From: Campylobacteraceae bacterium
GTDB lineage: Bacteria > Campylobacterota > Campylobacteria > Campylobacterales > Campylobacteraceae
Direction: 5' to 3'
Assembly: GCA_012521935.1 (NCBI GenBank)
Contig: JAAYLJ010000064.1
Span: 1-22,582 of the forward strand
Length of the DNA stretch: 22,582 nucleotides
This document shows, in pieces, positions 1 to 6,404 of the stretch; the stretch's first letter is position 1, and each line of letters begins with the position of its first letter. The translations under genes and the position numbers were made by a program. The notes under the pieces were generated by a model. It was given only the letters and a program-made list of their open reading frames with translations. It did no database searches and was not told where the DNA came from.

Positions 1-95
1 CTTTTTTTGCAAGCATATAGAGCTTGAATTGTGCCCTCAACTATAGGGCTTGGTCCAAAGTCTCCGCCCTTGGCATCAATGGCGATTCGCAACAT
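1..95 (-). CDS. plsX: Phosphate acyltransferase PlsX, N-terminal fragment
   Basis: Only the first 31 codons lie in the window, and the gene runs off the left edge. The visible protein begins MLRIAIDAKGGDFGP, the N-terminal signature of PlsX, which is usually I(A)-DAMGGD-GP; here lysine stands where methionine is common. PlsX converts acyl-ACP to acyl-phosphate for membrane phospholipid synthesis. The gene starts 5 bases after the rpmF stop, and rpmF-plsX is a widely conserved pair, which supports the call. The ribosome binding site is weak (GGTGA, inside the end of rpmF), so translation may be coupled to rpmF. The start codon ATG at 93-95 is the only sensible one. Identity is firm despite the short fragment. 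Confidence 0.88.
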   Translation of the reverse strand, partial: MLRIAIDAKGGDFGPSPIVEGTIQALYACKK

Positions 96-100
96 AAGAT

Positions 101-247
101 TTAATATTCACCAGTAGTTTTATTTATACGGTGAGGCATTTTCCATGATCCATCCTTATCCTTTACAGGCATTGGAAGGGTTATTTTGTAGTGCGTTCTT
201 CTTTTCGCTGCACGCGTTTTACTAACTCGTCTTTTTGGTACTGCCAT
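101..247 (-). CDS. rpmF: 50S ribosomal protein L32
   Basis: A 48-residue basic protein beginning MAVPKRRVSKTRAAKRRTHY and ending in KTTGEY, which is the full length and sequence pattern of bacterial L32. It is part of the large ribosomal subunit near the exit tunnel. It has no cysteine, so it is the zinc-free form of L32 rather than the form with CxxC pairs. A strong site, AAAGGAGAG, lies in the last codons of the upstream DUF177 gene, whose stop is 2 bases before this ATG. It sits between DUF177 and plsX, the standard arrangement, and is probably transcribed from the ndk promoter. Confidence 0.97.
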   Translation of the reverse strand: MAVPKRRVSKTRAAKRRTHYKITLPMPVKDKDGSWKMPHRINKTTGEY

Positions 248-249
248 TT

Positions 250-615
250 TTACTCTCCTTTATTATTTTGACATTTTTCACAATAAAAATAGTCGCTTTT
301 TATGGCTTCTATTTCACTTATTATCACTTCCTTAAAATCAGCATATCCTTTGAAAAATTCAATGCCATTTGGTAGTTCTTCATCAAGCTTTGGTAGCTCT
401 TCATCGCCAATCCAAATTTTTACATCTTCATCTATATTAATCTTAATTTCAGATAGGCAAATATCACAATTGTGCCGTAAAAAACCTTCTAATTTCCCTT
501 CAAACAGAAAAAGTTTTGAGCTTTTTTTAAAAACATTTCCACTTAAAAGAAGTTCATCTTGCTCAATATTAATTGGCAAGCCTGCTTCAGTTATTTTACG
601 AAACTCTACTCTCAT
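250..615 (-). CDS. DUF177/YceD family protein
   Basis: 121 residues, recognised as DUF177 (YceD) by its cysteine pattern and its place directly before rpmF. The family is linked to 23S rRNA accumulation or large-subunit assembly in bacteria and chloroplasts, but its biochemical action is not well defined. Two cysteine pairs are visible, C50-x2-C53 (HNCDICL) and C112-x2-C115 (YCEKC), so the protein could bind one zinc; that is inference. An acidic stretch fills residues 61-83. It starts 3 bases after the ndk stop with no clear Shine-Dalgarno site, which suggests coupling to ndk. The family call is fairly secure, the exact role is not. Confidence 0.8.
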   Translation of the reverse strand: MRVEFRKITEAGLPINIEQDELLLSGNVFKKSSKLFLFEGKLEGFLRHNCDICLSEIKINIDEDVKIWIGDEELPKLDEELPNGIEFFKGYADFKEVIISEIEAIKSDYFYCEKCQNNKGE

Positions 616-618
616 TTT

Positions 619-1032
619 TTAATGTATATTTTGCCCAGAGAAAAAGAAATTAATTTCAATTTTTGCATTTTCTAAACTATCACTTCCATGAACAGCATTA
701 GCATCAATGCTTGTAGCAAAGTCTGCTCTAATAGTGCCCTTTGCTGCTTCTTTAGGATTTGTAGCTCCCATTAATTCCCTATTTTTAACTACTGCATTTT
801 CACCCTCAAGCACCATAACTACAACAGGCCCGCTTGTCATAAATTCAACTAACTCTCCAAAAAAAGGCCTCTCTTTATGTACAGCATAAAATGCTCCTGC
901 ATCTTCACTGCTTAGCTTAATCTTTTTCATTGCAGCTACTCTAAGACCATTCTCTTCAAAACGATCAATAATCTTTCCAATCACACCCTTACTAACAGCA
1001 TCAGGTTTTATTATAGACAATGTTTGTTCCAT
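619..1032 (-). CDS. ndk: Nucleoside diphosphate kinase
   Basis: 137 residues, the normal length for bacterial NDK, which transfers the gamma phosphate of ATP to nucleoside diphosphates through a phosphohistidine. The protein begins MEQTLSIIKPDAV, and the active-site motif NAVHGSDS puts the phospho-acceptor at His115. RPFFGELVEFM and NPKEAAKGTIRADF are further NDK signatures. I chose ATG at 1030-1032 because AAGGAG precedes it at the right distance and the NDK family starts here. An in-frame TTG at 1072-1074 would add 14 unrelated residues. It heads the ndk-DUF177-rpmF-plsX run and has its own candidate promoter at 1081-1089. Confidence 0.98.
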   Translation of the reverse strand: MEQTLSIIKPDAVSKGVIGKIIDRFEENGLRVAAMKKIKLSSEDAGAFYAVHKERPFFGELVEFMTSGPVVVMVLEGENAVVKNRELMGATNPKEAAKGTIRADFATSIDANAVHGSDSLENAKIEINFFFSGQNIH

Positions 1033-1080
1033 AGCGGAATTCTCCTTAATTATTAAAACATTCGTGTAAAGCAAGGTGGA

Positions 1081-1096
1081 AGTATATCAAAAAAAG
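1081..1096 (-). promoter_or_regulatory. Candidate sigma-70 promoter of ndk operon
   Basis: On the minus strand a run of seven T is followed by GATATACT, giving an extended -10 (TG-A-TATACT, hexamer at 1081-1086). A T-run ending in TG just before the -10, with no clear -35 box, is how sigma-70 promoters of Campylobacter are described. The predicted start of transcription is near 1074, about 42 bases before the ndk ATG. No experimental support. Confidence 0.55.
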
Positions 1097-1115
1097 CTTA
1101 AAATAAGAAGTTATC

Positions 1116-1140
1116 AAAGCCCAGCTAGAAGATGGGCTTT
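1116..1140 (-). terminator. Hairpin after the ferredoxin gene
   Basis: An 8-bp perfect stem (AAAGCCCA with TGGGCTTT) and 9-base loop begin 5 bases after the ferredoxin stop codon. The trailing U-run on the minus strand is short (three bases), so it is a modest intrinsic terminator. It separates the ferredoxin from the ndk promoter. Confidence 0.6.
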
Positions 1141-1144
1141 ATTA

Positions 1145-1429
1145 TTAATCTACGCAGGGAGTGTCTCCATTCCTCATATCATCTGTTATCTCATCTCGAC
1201 TTGGCTGTCCTTCAACTACTGCGTCCCAAACGATACATCCCTCAGTTGGACAAGCTGTCGCACAGGCTGGCTCATCATGATAACCTACACACTCAACACA
1301 TTTATCTGCATAAACATAATAGATGCTCTCTCCTGTTGGATTATCATCATCATCAACTATAGCTTCCACAGGACACTCATCAATACAAGCGGCACAACTA
1401 ATGCAAATATCTGTAATTTTTACAGCCAT
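1145..1429 (-). CDS. fdxA: 2[4Fe-4S] ferredoxin, Allochromatium-type
   Basis: 94 residues with two cysteine clusters. The first is C9-x2-C12-x2-C15-x3-C19-P. The second is C44-x2-C47-x8-C56-x3-C60-P. The eight-residue spacer in the second cluster and the extra C-terminal helix (about residues 70-90) mark the Alvin-type ferredoxins, low-potential single-electron carriers in the cytoplasm. C65 and C92 are additional cysteines. Strong ribosome binding site AAAGGAGAGG. It is transcribed alone, divergently from ahpC, and ends at a hairpin. C. jejuni has, as I recall, the same ferredoxin-ahpC divergent pair, where the ferredoxin was named fdxA. The electron partners cannot be read from the sequence. 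Confidence 0.93.
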   Translation of the reverse strand: MAVKITDICISCAACIDECPVEAIVDDDDNPTGESIYYVYADKCVECVGYHDEPACATACPTEGCIVWDAVVEGQPSRDEITDDMRNGDTPCVD

Positions 1430-1453
1430 TTCCTCTCCTTTGATTATAAAAAT

Positions 1454-1473
1454 TTATGAACTATATCACATAA
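1454..1473. promoter_or_regulatory. Inverted repeat over the ferredoxin -10
   Basis: TTATG and CATAA arms separated by 10 bases, with 7 of 10 base pairs symmetric, centred on the candidate -10 hexamer of the ferredoxin promoter. It could be an operator. In AT-rich DNA such a repeat can also occur by chance. Confidence 0.25.
1460..1468 (-). promoter_or_regulatory. Candidate promoter of ferredoxin gene
   Basis: The minus strand reads TG-A-TATAGT, an extended -10 with the hexamer at 1460-1465. It predicts a transcript start near 1453, about 24 bases before the ATG and leaving the ribosome binding site intact. There is no recognisable -35 box. The site is covered by an inverted repeat, TTATG-N10-CATAA, at 1454-1473. 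Confidence 0.45.
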
Positions 1474-1590
1474 TATTTAAAGTAGATATAAAAAATTTTA
1501 GAAAAAGTTAAATGCAAAGTTGATTTTAATTAAAAGTTTAAGTTTTGCTACAAAGATTAGTTAAGTTTTTATTTTAACAATTAATTAAAT

Positions 1591-1612
1591 GATAAATGAT
1601 ATAATTTTTATC
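1591..1612. promoter_or_regulatory. Candidate operator over the ahpC -10 (PerR/Fur-like)
   Basis: GATAAA and TTTATC form 6-bp inverted arms around a 10-base centre that contains the -10 hexamer. 8 of 11 base pairs are symmetric. The GATAAA arms resemble half sites of Fur-family operators, and a PerR-type gene lies next door, so PerR is the natural candidate binder. The spacing does not match the classical 7-1-7 box, so this is inference. Confidence 0.35.
1597..1605 (+). promoter_or_regulatory. Candidate promoter of ahpC
   Basis: TG-A-TATAAT, a consensus extended -10 with the hexamer at 1600-1605. The predicted transcript start is near 1612, giving a leader of about 29 bases before the ATG at 1641. 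No -35 box is evident, as is usual in this group. Confidence 0.6.
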
Positions 1613-1640
1613 CTAATAATTTTTACTAAAAAGGATTAAT

Positions 1641-2237
1641 ATGTTAGTAACTAATAAAGCTCCAAATTTCAGCGCTACTGCGGTATTAGGCGATAATACA
1701 ATTGTTAAAGATTTTAACCTATATGAAAATATTGGTGAAAATGGTACAGTACTTTTTTTCTATCCATTAGATTTTACTTTTGTTTGTCCATCTGAGATAA
1801 TTGCATTAGACAATAGGTTAGAAGAGTTTACGAGTAGAGGTATCTCTGTAATTGGGGTTTCTATCGACTCAGAGTTTTCTCATTTTGCTTGGAAAAATAC
1901 AGCTGTAAATAGTGGTGGAATCGGGCAAGTTAGGTTTCCTTTAGTTGCAGATTTAACAAAGCAAATTGCAAGAGATTATGATATTTTATTTAATGAATCA
2001 GTTGCCCTTAGAGGTTCATTTTTAATTGATAAAGATAAAACTGTAAGACACTGCGTAATTAATGATTTACCACTAGGTAGAAATATAGATGAAATGATTA
2101 GAATGGTTGATACTATGCTTTTTGTAAATGAGCATGGAGAGGTTTGTCCTGCTGGGTGGAACAAGGGGGATGAAGGGATGAAAGATACGACTGATGGTGT
2201 CGCAGAGTATCTTGCAAAAAATGCAAACAAACTATAA
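1641..2237 (+). CDS. ahpC: Typical 2-Cys peroxiredoxin, AhpC/TsaA
   Basis: 198 residues, full length and very like Helicobacter and Campylobacter AhpC/TsaA. The enzyme reduces hydrogen peroxide, organic peroxides and peroxynitrite in the cytoplasm. The peroxidatic cysteine is C49 in DFTFVCPSE, and the resolving cysteine is C169 in GEVCPAGW. R124, in the ALRGSF segment, fits the family's conserved active-site arginine. The GGIG motif (92-95) is present but the C-terminal YF motif is not, so it should be less prone to overoxidation than eukaryotic 2-Cys enzymes. C138 is an extra cysteine. No ahpF or thioredoxin gene is in the window, so its reductant is probably encoded elsewhere. AAAAAGGA precedes the ATG. 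It is the only plus-strand gene here and converges on perR. Confidence 0.96.
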   Translation: MLVTNKAPNFSATAVLGDNTIVKDFNLYENIGENGTVLFFYPLDFTFVCPSEIIALDNRLEEFTSRGISVIGVSIDSEFSHFAWKNTAVNSGGIGQVRFPLVADLTKQIARDYDILFNESVALRGSFLIDKDKTVRHCVINDLPLGRNIDEMIRMVDTMLFVNEHGEVCPAGWNKGDEGMKDTTDGVAEYLAKNANKL

Positions 2238-2244
2238 AACCAAG

Positions 2245-2272
2245 CTCCATAAGAGATTTTTCTCTTATGGAG
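2245..2272. terminator. Bidirectional terminator between ahpC and perR
   Basis: A perfect 12-bp stem (CTCCATAAGAGA with TCTCTTATGGAG) and a TTTT loop lie between the two convergent stop codons, 7 bases after ahpC and 9 bases after perR. T-rich sequence follows on each side, though neither U-run is long. The position and stem make a shared terminator likely. Confidence 0.8.
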
Positions 2273-2281
2273 AGAGTTTAA

Positions 2282-2689
2282 TTAACAACAAGAGCAAGAG
2301 TCAACAGTAGCAAGTACTTCGATTCTTTTAATACTTCTGCCTACTTTTTCCTCAATATCTTTTTGATATTTATCAAATGCAATATCGCAAGGCATATCTT
2401 CAATATTTCCACAATTTGCACAAACAACATGGATATGAGGCATGTAAAAAACATCATATCTCATCTTACCAGTTGGAGTATTTATCTCTACAACCAAACC
2501 TTCATCTTTTAGTGTATTTAAATTTTTATACACAGTAGCTAAAGAGATGGCAGGATGCTCTAGGCGAATCTGCTCAAACAGTTCATCGATGGTAGGGTGA
2601 GTCTGTCCATCTAACGCTTTTAATACCGATATTCTTTGCGGTGTAGCCTTTAGGTTACAACTTTTAAGTAGTTGAATGTAGTCAGTCAT
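2282..2689 (-). CDS. perR: Peroxide-sensing Fur-family repressor PerR
   Basis: 135 residues with an N-terminal winged helix (about 1-80; ATVYKNLNTL is the recognition-helix signature) and a C-terminal dimerisation domain. The structural zinc site is C90-x2-C93 plus C132-x2-C135. The five regulatory metal ligands of PerR are all in place: H31 (HPT), D79, H85, H87 and D98. Aspartate at position 98, where Fur has glutamate, favours PerR over Fur. PerR-Fe is inactivated by histidine oxidation and derepresses peroxide defence genes. Its neighbour ahpC is a likely target. AGGA precedes the ATG at 2687-2689. It lies 70 bases after dxs and probably has its own promoter. Confidence 0.93.
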   Translation of the reverse strand: MTDYIQLLKSCNLKATPQRISVLKALDGQTHPTIDELFEQIRLEHPAISLATVYKNLNTLKDEGLVVEINTPTGKMRYDVFYMPHIHVVCANCGNIEDMPCDIAFDKYQKDIEEKVGRSIKRIEVLATVDSCSCC

Positions 2690-2711
2690 TTCTGTATCCT
2701 ATTTTTTTTCT

Positions 2712-2717
2712 ATTATG
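2712..2717 (-). promoter_or_regulatory. Candidate -10 of perR promoter
   Basis: The minus strand reads TTTTTTAGGCATAATAG in the 70-base gap after dxs. CATAAT is a fair -10 following a T-run, and it lies 22 bases before the perR start codon. No strong terminator for dxs is seen in the gap, so readthrough from dxs is also possible. Confidence 0.35.
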
Positions 2718-2759
2718 CCTAAAAAAGTTTAAGATATTTTTATTTTTAGAAAGTAATTT

Positions 2760-4583
2760 TTATCTTTTTGTTTCATTTATTATTAATTCTACTATTTTTC
2801 TTGGAGAAACATTTAAAAAATCCTCCACCTCTTCTGTTTTTCCATGTGGGATAAAACTATCTTTATACTCAGTACTAATTATTTTAATCTCTTTAATATC
2901 ATTTTCACTTAGCCACGCTGTTATTATCTCACTAACTCCACCTTTTTTTGCTGAATCACTAAAAATCACCCAAGTTTTAAAACTATTTACTAGGCTTTTT
3001 AAAAGCTTATCATCAAGAGGTTTTACAAATCTTAAATCAACAATGGCTGGATTTAAACTATCTTTTAAAAGCTCTTTTACCATCCAAGCCCTTCCAACTC
3101 CTTGACCAAAACCTAAAAATGCAATCTCTTCTCCATCTTTAATTATCTTACCTTCCCCTAGTTTAAATACAGGGCTCTCTTTGCTCTCATATTCTAAAAA
3201 TGCACCTCTAGGGTATCTTAAAGCACAAGGTCCTTGATGTTTATAAGCATAAATAATTGCCTCTTCCATCGTTTCATCTGAGCTTGGTGCAAATATTGTC
3301 ATGTTTGGAATAGCATTTAAATAAGAGATGTCAAACACTCCTTGATGAGTCTCTCCATCTTCCCCAACTATTCCAGCCCTATCCATAGCAAATACAACGC
3401 TTAAATTCATAATGCAAACATCATGAATAATCTGATCATACGCTCTTTGTAAAAAAGTTGAATAGATAGTAACAAATGGTTTAAATCCCTCTTTTGCCAT
3501 GGCTGCCATAGATGTTACGGCGTGTTGTTCGGCGATAGCAACATCCCAAAACCTATCTGGAAACTCTTTAATAAGCCTATCAAGTCCTGTACCACTAGGC
3601 ATAGCAGCTGTTACTCCAACTACATTTTCATATTTTTTAGCTAATTCAAACAAAGCATCACTAAAAAGCTCTGTCGCACTTTTTTTAGATGATTTAGAAA
3701 GCGCTTGCCCACTTTTTAAATCAAATGGCCCCACACCATGCCACTTTTCATAGTAACCCTCTGCTCTTTCGTACCCTTTTCCTTTTAATGTTTGAGCATG
3801 AACAATTACAGGTTTTTTAAGTTTTTTTGCAACTTCAAGTGTTTCAATGAGAGATTTTAAATCATGTCCATTTACTGGCCCAATATATTCAAGCCCTAAC
3901 TCTTCAAAAAGCACTCCAGGGGTGATGAGCCTAAGACTCTCTTCAAATCTCCTTGCTAAATAGCTAGCAGAATCAGGCAAATATGATAAAAATTGTTCAG
4001 TTTTTTCTTTTATTTTTTGATAAAACTCTCCAGCCATAGCTTGAGAAAGATACTTACTAATTGCCCCAATTGGCTTAGCTATACTCATCTCATTATCATT
4101 TAAAATTATAATAACTGGATATTTTCTATCTCCTAGCTCATTTAGTGCTTCATAAGCCATTCCAGCGCTCATTGAGCCATCACCTATTAAAACAATAGGA
4201 GTTCTATCCTCTTTTTTTAATTTAATAGATTTAGCAGCTCCAAAGGCCAAAGAGATAGAAGTTGAACTATGTCCTGCAATGAAATAGTCATATTTAGATT
4301 CGCTTGGTTTTGTATATCCGCTAATTCCATTAAACTGTCTTAGTGTGTCAAACTCTTCCCATCTATTTGTTAAAAGTTTGTGGGTGTAGGATTGATGACT
4401 AACATCAAAAATGAAAGGATCTTTTTTTACATCAAAAACATAATGCATTGCAACAGTTAGCTCAACTGCGCCTATATTTGAGCTTAAATGCCCTCCATTA
4501 TGACTTACTGTTTTTAAAATTTTATCTCTAATTTTTTGACATAGCTCAATTAATTCATCAATTTTTTTATCTTTTATATTCAT
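2760..4583 (-). CDS. dxs: 1-deoxy-D-xylulose-5-phosphate synthase
   Basis: 607 residues, close to the usual 610-630. It condenses pyruvate and glyceraldehyde 3-phosphate to DXP, the first step of the MEP pathway to isoprenoids and also a precursor for thiamine and pyridoxal. The thiamine diphosphate motif runs from GDG (134-136) to NDN (162-164). H32 (NGGHLSS) is the conserved early histidine, E352 (IAEQH) is the glutamate that activates the cofactor, and D401-R402 with H413 sit in DRAGIVGEDGETHQG. RYPRG lies at 456-460. The three transketolase-like domains are complete. It starts 7 bases after fliH, so it ends the flagellar run. AAAGAG precedes the ATG. Confidence 0.98.
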   Translation of the reverse strand: MNIKDKKIDELIELCQKIRDKILKTVSHNGGHLSSNIGAVELTVAMHYVFDVKKDPFIFDVSHQSYTHKLLTNRWEEFDTLRQFNGISGYTKPSESKYDYFIAGHSSTSISLAFGAAKSIKLKKEDRTPIVLIGDGSMSAGMAYEALNELGDRKYPVIIILNDNEMSIAKPIGAISKYLSQAMAGEFYQKIKEKTEQFLSYLPDSASYLARRFEESLRLITPGVLFEELGLEYIGPVNGHDLKSLIETLEVAKKLKKPVIVHAQTLKGKGYERAEGYYEKWHGVGPFDLKSGQALSKSSKKSATELFSDALFELAKKYENVVGVTAAMPSGTGLDRLIKEFPDRFWDVAIAEQHAVTSMAAMAKEGFKPFVTIYSTFLQRAYDQIIHDVCIMNLSVVFAMDRAGIVGEDGETHQGVFDISYLNAIPNMTIFAPSSDETMEEAIIYAYKHQGPCALRYPRGAFLEYESKESPVFKLGEGKIIKDGEEIAFLGFGQGVGRAWMVKELLKDSLNPAIVDLRFVKPLDDKLLKSLVNSFKTWVIFSDSAKKGGVSEIITAWLSENDIKEIKIISTEYKDSFIPHGKTEEVEDFLNVSPRKIVELIINETKR

Positions 4584-4590
4584 AAAATCA

Positions 4591-5373
4591 TTACTCTTTC
4601 ATCATTTGCTTTATTTTTTCTAGCCTTAAAGATAGTGTTGCATCAATATTTCCTGCATCGCTTAAAACTACAACTCCTCCCTCAGAAATAGCATCATCAG
4701 CCCCAACTTTTATATGCTCAAACTCCCCAAACTCCTCTTTTACTGCTTCGTAAGTTTTAGGATTAACTTTTATCTCAAGTTTTGTTGCCTCTGCTAGCTC
4801 TTTTGCTAAAGATTTAGCTAAAGATATGCTAATTTCACTAGAATTTTTTGAAACTTCTTTTTGTATCACCTCTTTTGCAATCTCTATGGCAGCTTCGCTT
4901 AATTCACTCTCATTTTTTTTCAAAAAAGCTTTAAAAGTCTCATTTGTCTCCTCAAGAAGATTAAGAGATCTTCCAAACTGTTTTTCTAAATTAGAAACTT
5001 TCCCCTCAAAATCAGCTTCAGCTCTTTTTTTACCCTCTAAAATCCCTTCTTCTTTAGCTTTTGATGTCTCATTAGAAAGTCTTTTTTCAAACTCTTGTTC
5101 TTGATTTTCAATCTTTATTTGAAGTTTTACAATATTTGATGAGAGTTCATCTGTTTTTTTAAGTAACTCTTCTATGAAAAGAGTTTCATCTGGTTTTTGT
5201 ACTGTTTTGGTAACTTTACTCTCTTCTTGTTTCTCTTGTTCTTGCTCTTGTTCTTCCTCTTTTTCCTCTAAGATTTTCTTTTTCATTTGGGCAGTTGTGC
5301 CTAAAACTTTAAATCTATAAGGCTCTACATTGTGGCTTTCAATATTTTTAGTTGTAATTACACTTTTTGCCAT
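4591..5373 (-). CDS. fliH: Flagellar export apparatus protein FliH
   Basis: 260 residues. FliH binds the export ATPase FliI, holds it in check and links it to the C-ring. The N-terminal 110 residues are poorly conserved and strongly charged, with an E/Q-rich stretch at 36-51 and predicted coiled coil around 66-130. The conserved C-terminal domain (about 150-260) carries the family pattern AAIEIAKEVI, VNPKTYEAV and EGGVVVLSDAGNIDATLSLR. Its ATG overlaps the fliG stop by one base (TAATG), implying translational coupling. The call rests on the C-terminal pattern plus the position after fliF-fliG; no FliI gene is in the window. Confidence 0.93.
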   Translation of the reverse strand: MAKSVITTKNIESHNVEPYRFKVLGTTAQMKKKILEEKEEEQEQEQEKQEESKVTKTVQKPDETLFIEELLKKTDELSSNIVKLQIKIENQEQEFEKRLSNETSKAKEEGILEGKKRAEADFEGKVSNLEKQFGRSLNLLEETNETFKAFLKKNESELSEAAIEIAKEVIQKEVSKNSSEISISLAKSLAKELAEATKLEIKVNPKTYEAVKEEFGEFEHIKVGADDAISEGGVVVLSDAGNIDATLSLRLEKIKQMMKE

Positions 5374-6401
5374 TACTCTATCATCTCTTCAGCTTCACCA
5401 ACATGCAAGATGCCCTGCTCTGCTAGTTTTTGAACCTCATCAACAATTCGTCTTTGAGCCTCTTCTACTTCTCTTACTCTAACTGCTCCTAAAAATTGCA
5501 TCTCTTCAGTAAATGCTTCTGAAGCTCTTTGTGACATGTTTTCCATAAACTTATCTTTAAGCTCATCAGCAGCTCCTTTTAACCCAATCATTAAATCTTT
5601 TTTATCTGCAACTTTTAAAATCTCTCTAATTGCTAGGTTATCAAGCTGTAAAATATCTTCAAATGTAAACATCATCTCTTTAATGATGGTAGCTAGCGCT
5701 TCATCACTTTGTTCAATATATCCAATCGTAGCTTTTGCTGCTTTTTGTCCAAGTCTATTTAAGATTTCTGCAACTGCTCTTGGCCCTCCAACCTCAACTT
5801 TGTATGAGGTGAGTGATTCTAGTTTACTCTCTAAAACTGCTGAAACTCTTTTGATAACTGATGGAGAAATATCTCCTAAATTTGCCATTCTTATTGTAAT
5901 TTCACTTCTTAATTCATCTGGAAAAAATGAGATAGTCTCTGCTGCGCTAGTTGGATCCATATGAGCTAGAATTAAAGCAACAGTTTGTGGATGCTCATTT
6001 ATAATAAAATCTGCTAATTGTTGTGGTTTAATTTGTGAAAGATACCCAAAACTTTGAGTGCTTTCCATGGATTTTGCTAATTTATCTAAAATCTTTTGTG
6101 CTACTTCAGAACCAAAAGTTCTATAAAGAATCTCTTTAGCATACTCAAGTCCGCCACTTCTTATAAATTGGTTTGATTGTATTATTGCATAAAACTCTTC
6201 AAGTACCGCAGTTGCAACTTGTTTATCTACATTTTTTACAGTTGCAATATATCTTGAAATTTCAGTAACAGTATCTACATCCATATGTGAAAAAAGAGTT
6301 GCGGTAGTCTCCTCTCCTAGCTGGATCATTAAAATTGCAGCTTTTTCAGGCATGGAGAGTTCATTATAAAGAATTTGTTGCTGTTCATTTAACTTAACCA
6401 C
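5373..6401 (-). CDS. fliG: Flagellar motor switch protein FliG
   Basis: 342 residues, near the usual 330-345. FliG bridges the MS ring (FliF) and the rest of the C-ring and carries the torque surface facing the stator. Its N-terminal domain (about 10-105) binds FliF. The middle domain holds the EHPQT motif (136-140), which contacts FliM, followed by the MFTF hinge (244-247). The C-terminal domain (about 250-342) contains the charged torque helix, DELKDKFMENMSQRASEAF. The start is GTG at 6399-6401, not ATG, supported by AAGGAG eight bases upstream inside the end of fliF. It is 3 bases from fliF and overlaps fliH by one base. Confidence 0.98.
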   Translation of the reverse strand: MVKLNEQQQILYNELSMPEKAAILMIQLGEETTATLFSHMDVDTVTEISRYIATVKNVDKQVATAVLEEFYAIIQSNQFIRSGGLEYAKEILYRTFGSEVAQKILDKLAKSMESTQSFGYLSQIKPQQLADFIINEHPQTVALILAHMDPTSAAETISFFPDELRSEITIRMANLGDISPSVIKRVSAVLESKLESLTSYKVEVGGPRAVAEILNRLGQKAAKATIGYIEQSDEALATIIKEMMFTFEDILQLDNLAIREILKVADKKDLMIGLKGAADELKDKFMENMSQRASEAFTEEMQFLGAVRVREVEEAQRRIVDEVQKLAEQGILHVGEAEEMIE

Positions 6402-6404
6402 TCT

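Noticed and set aside
1033..1074. TTG-initiated 14-residue N-terminal extension of Ndk
   Set aside because: The extension matches nothing in the family, the strong AAGGAG lies before the ATG at 1032, and the predicted transcript start near 1074 leaves no leader for a TTG start.
1443..1448. TATAAT on the minus strand close to the ferredoxin start
   Set aside because: It lies so near the ATG that transcription would begin within the ribosome binding site; the TATAGT at 1460-1465 is better placed.
1076..1459. Plus-strand open frames opposite the ferredoxin
   Set aside because: They mirror a clear cysteine-patterned ferredoxin, have no ribosome binding site and no recognisable protein pattern.
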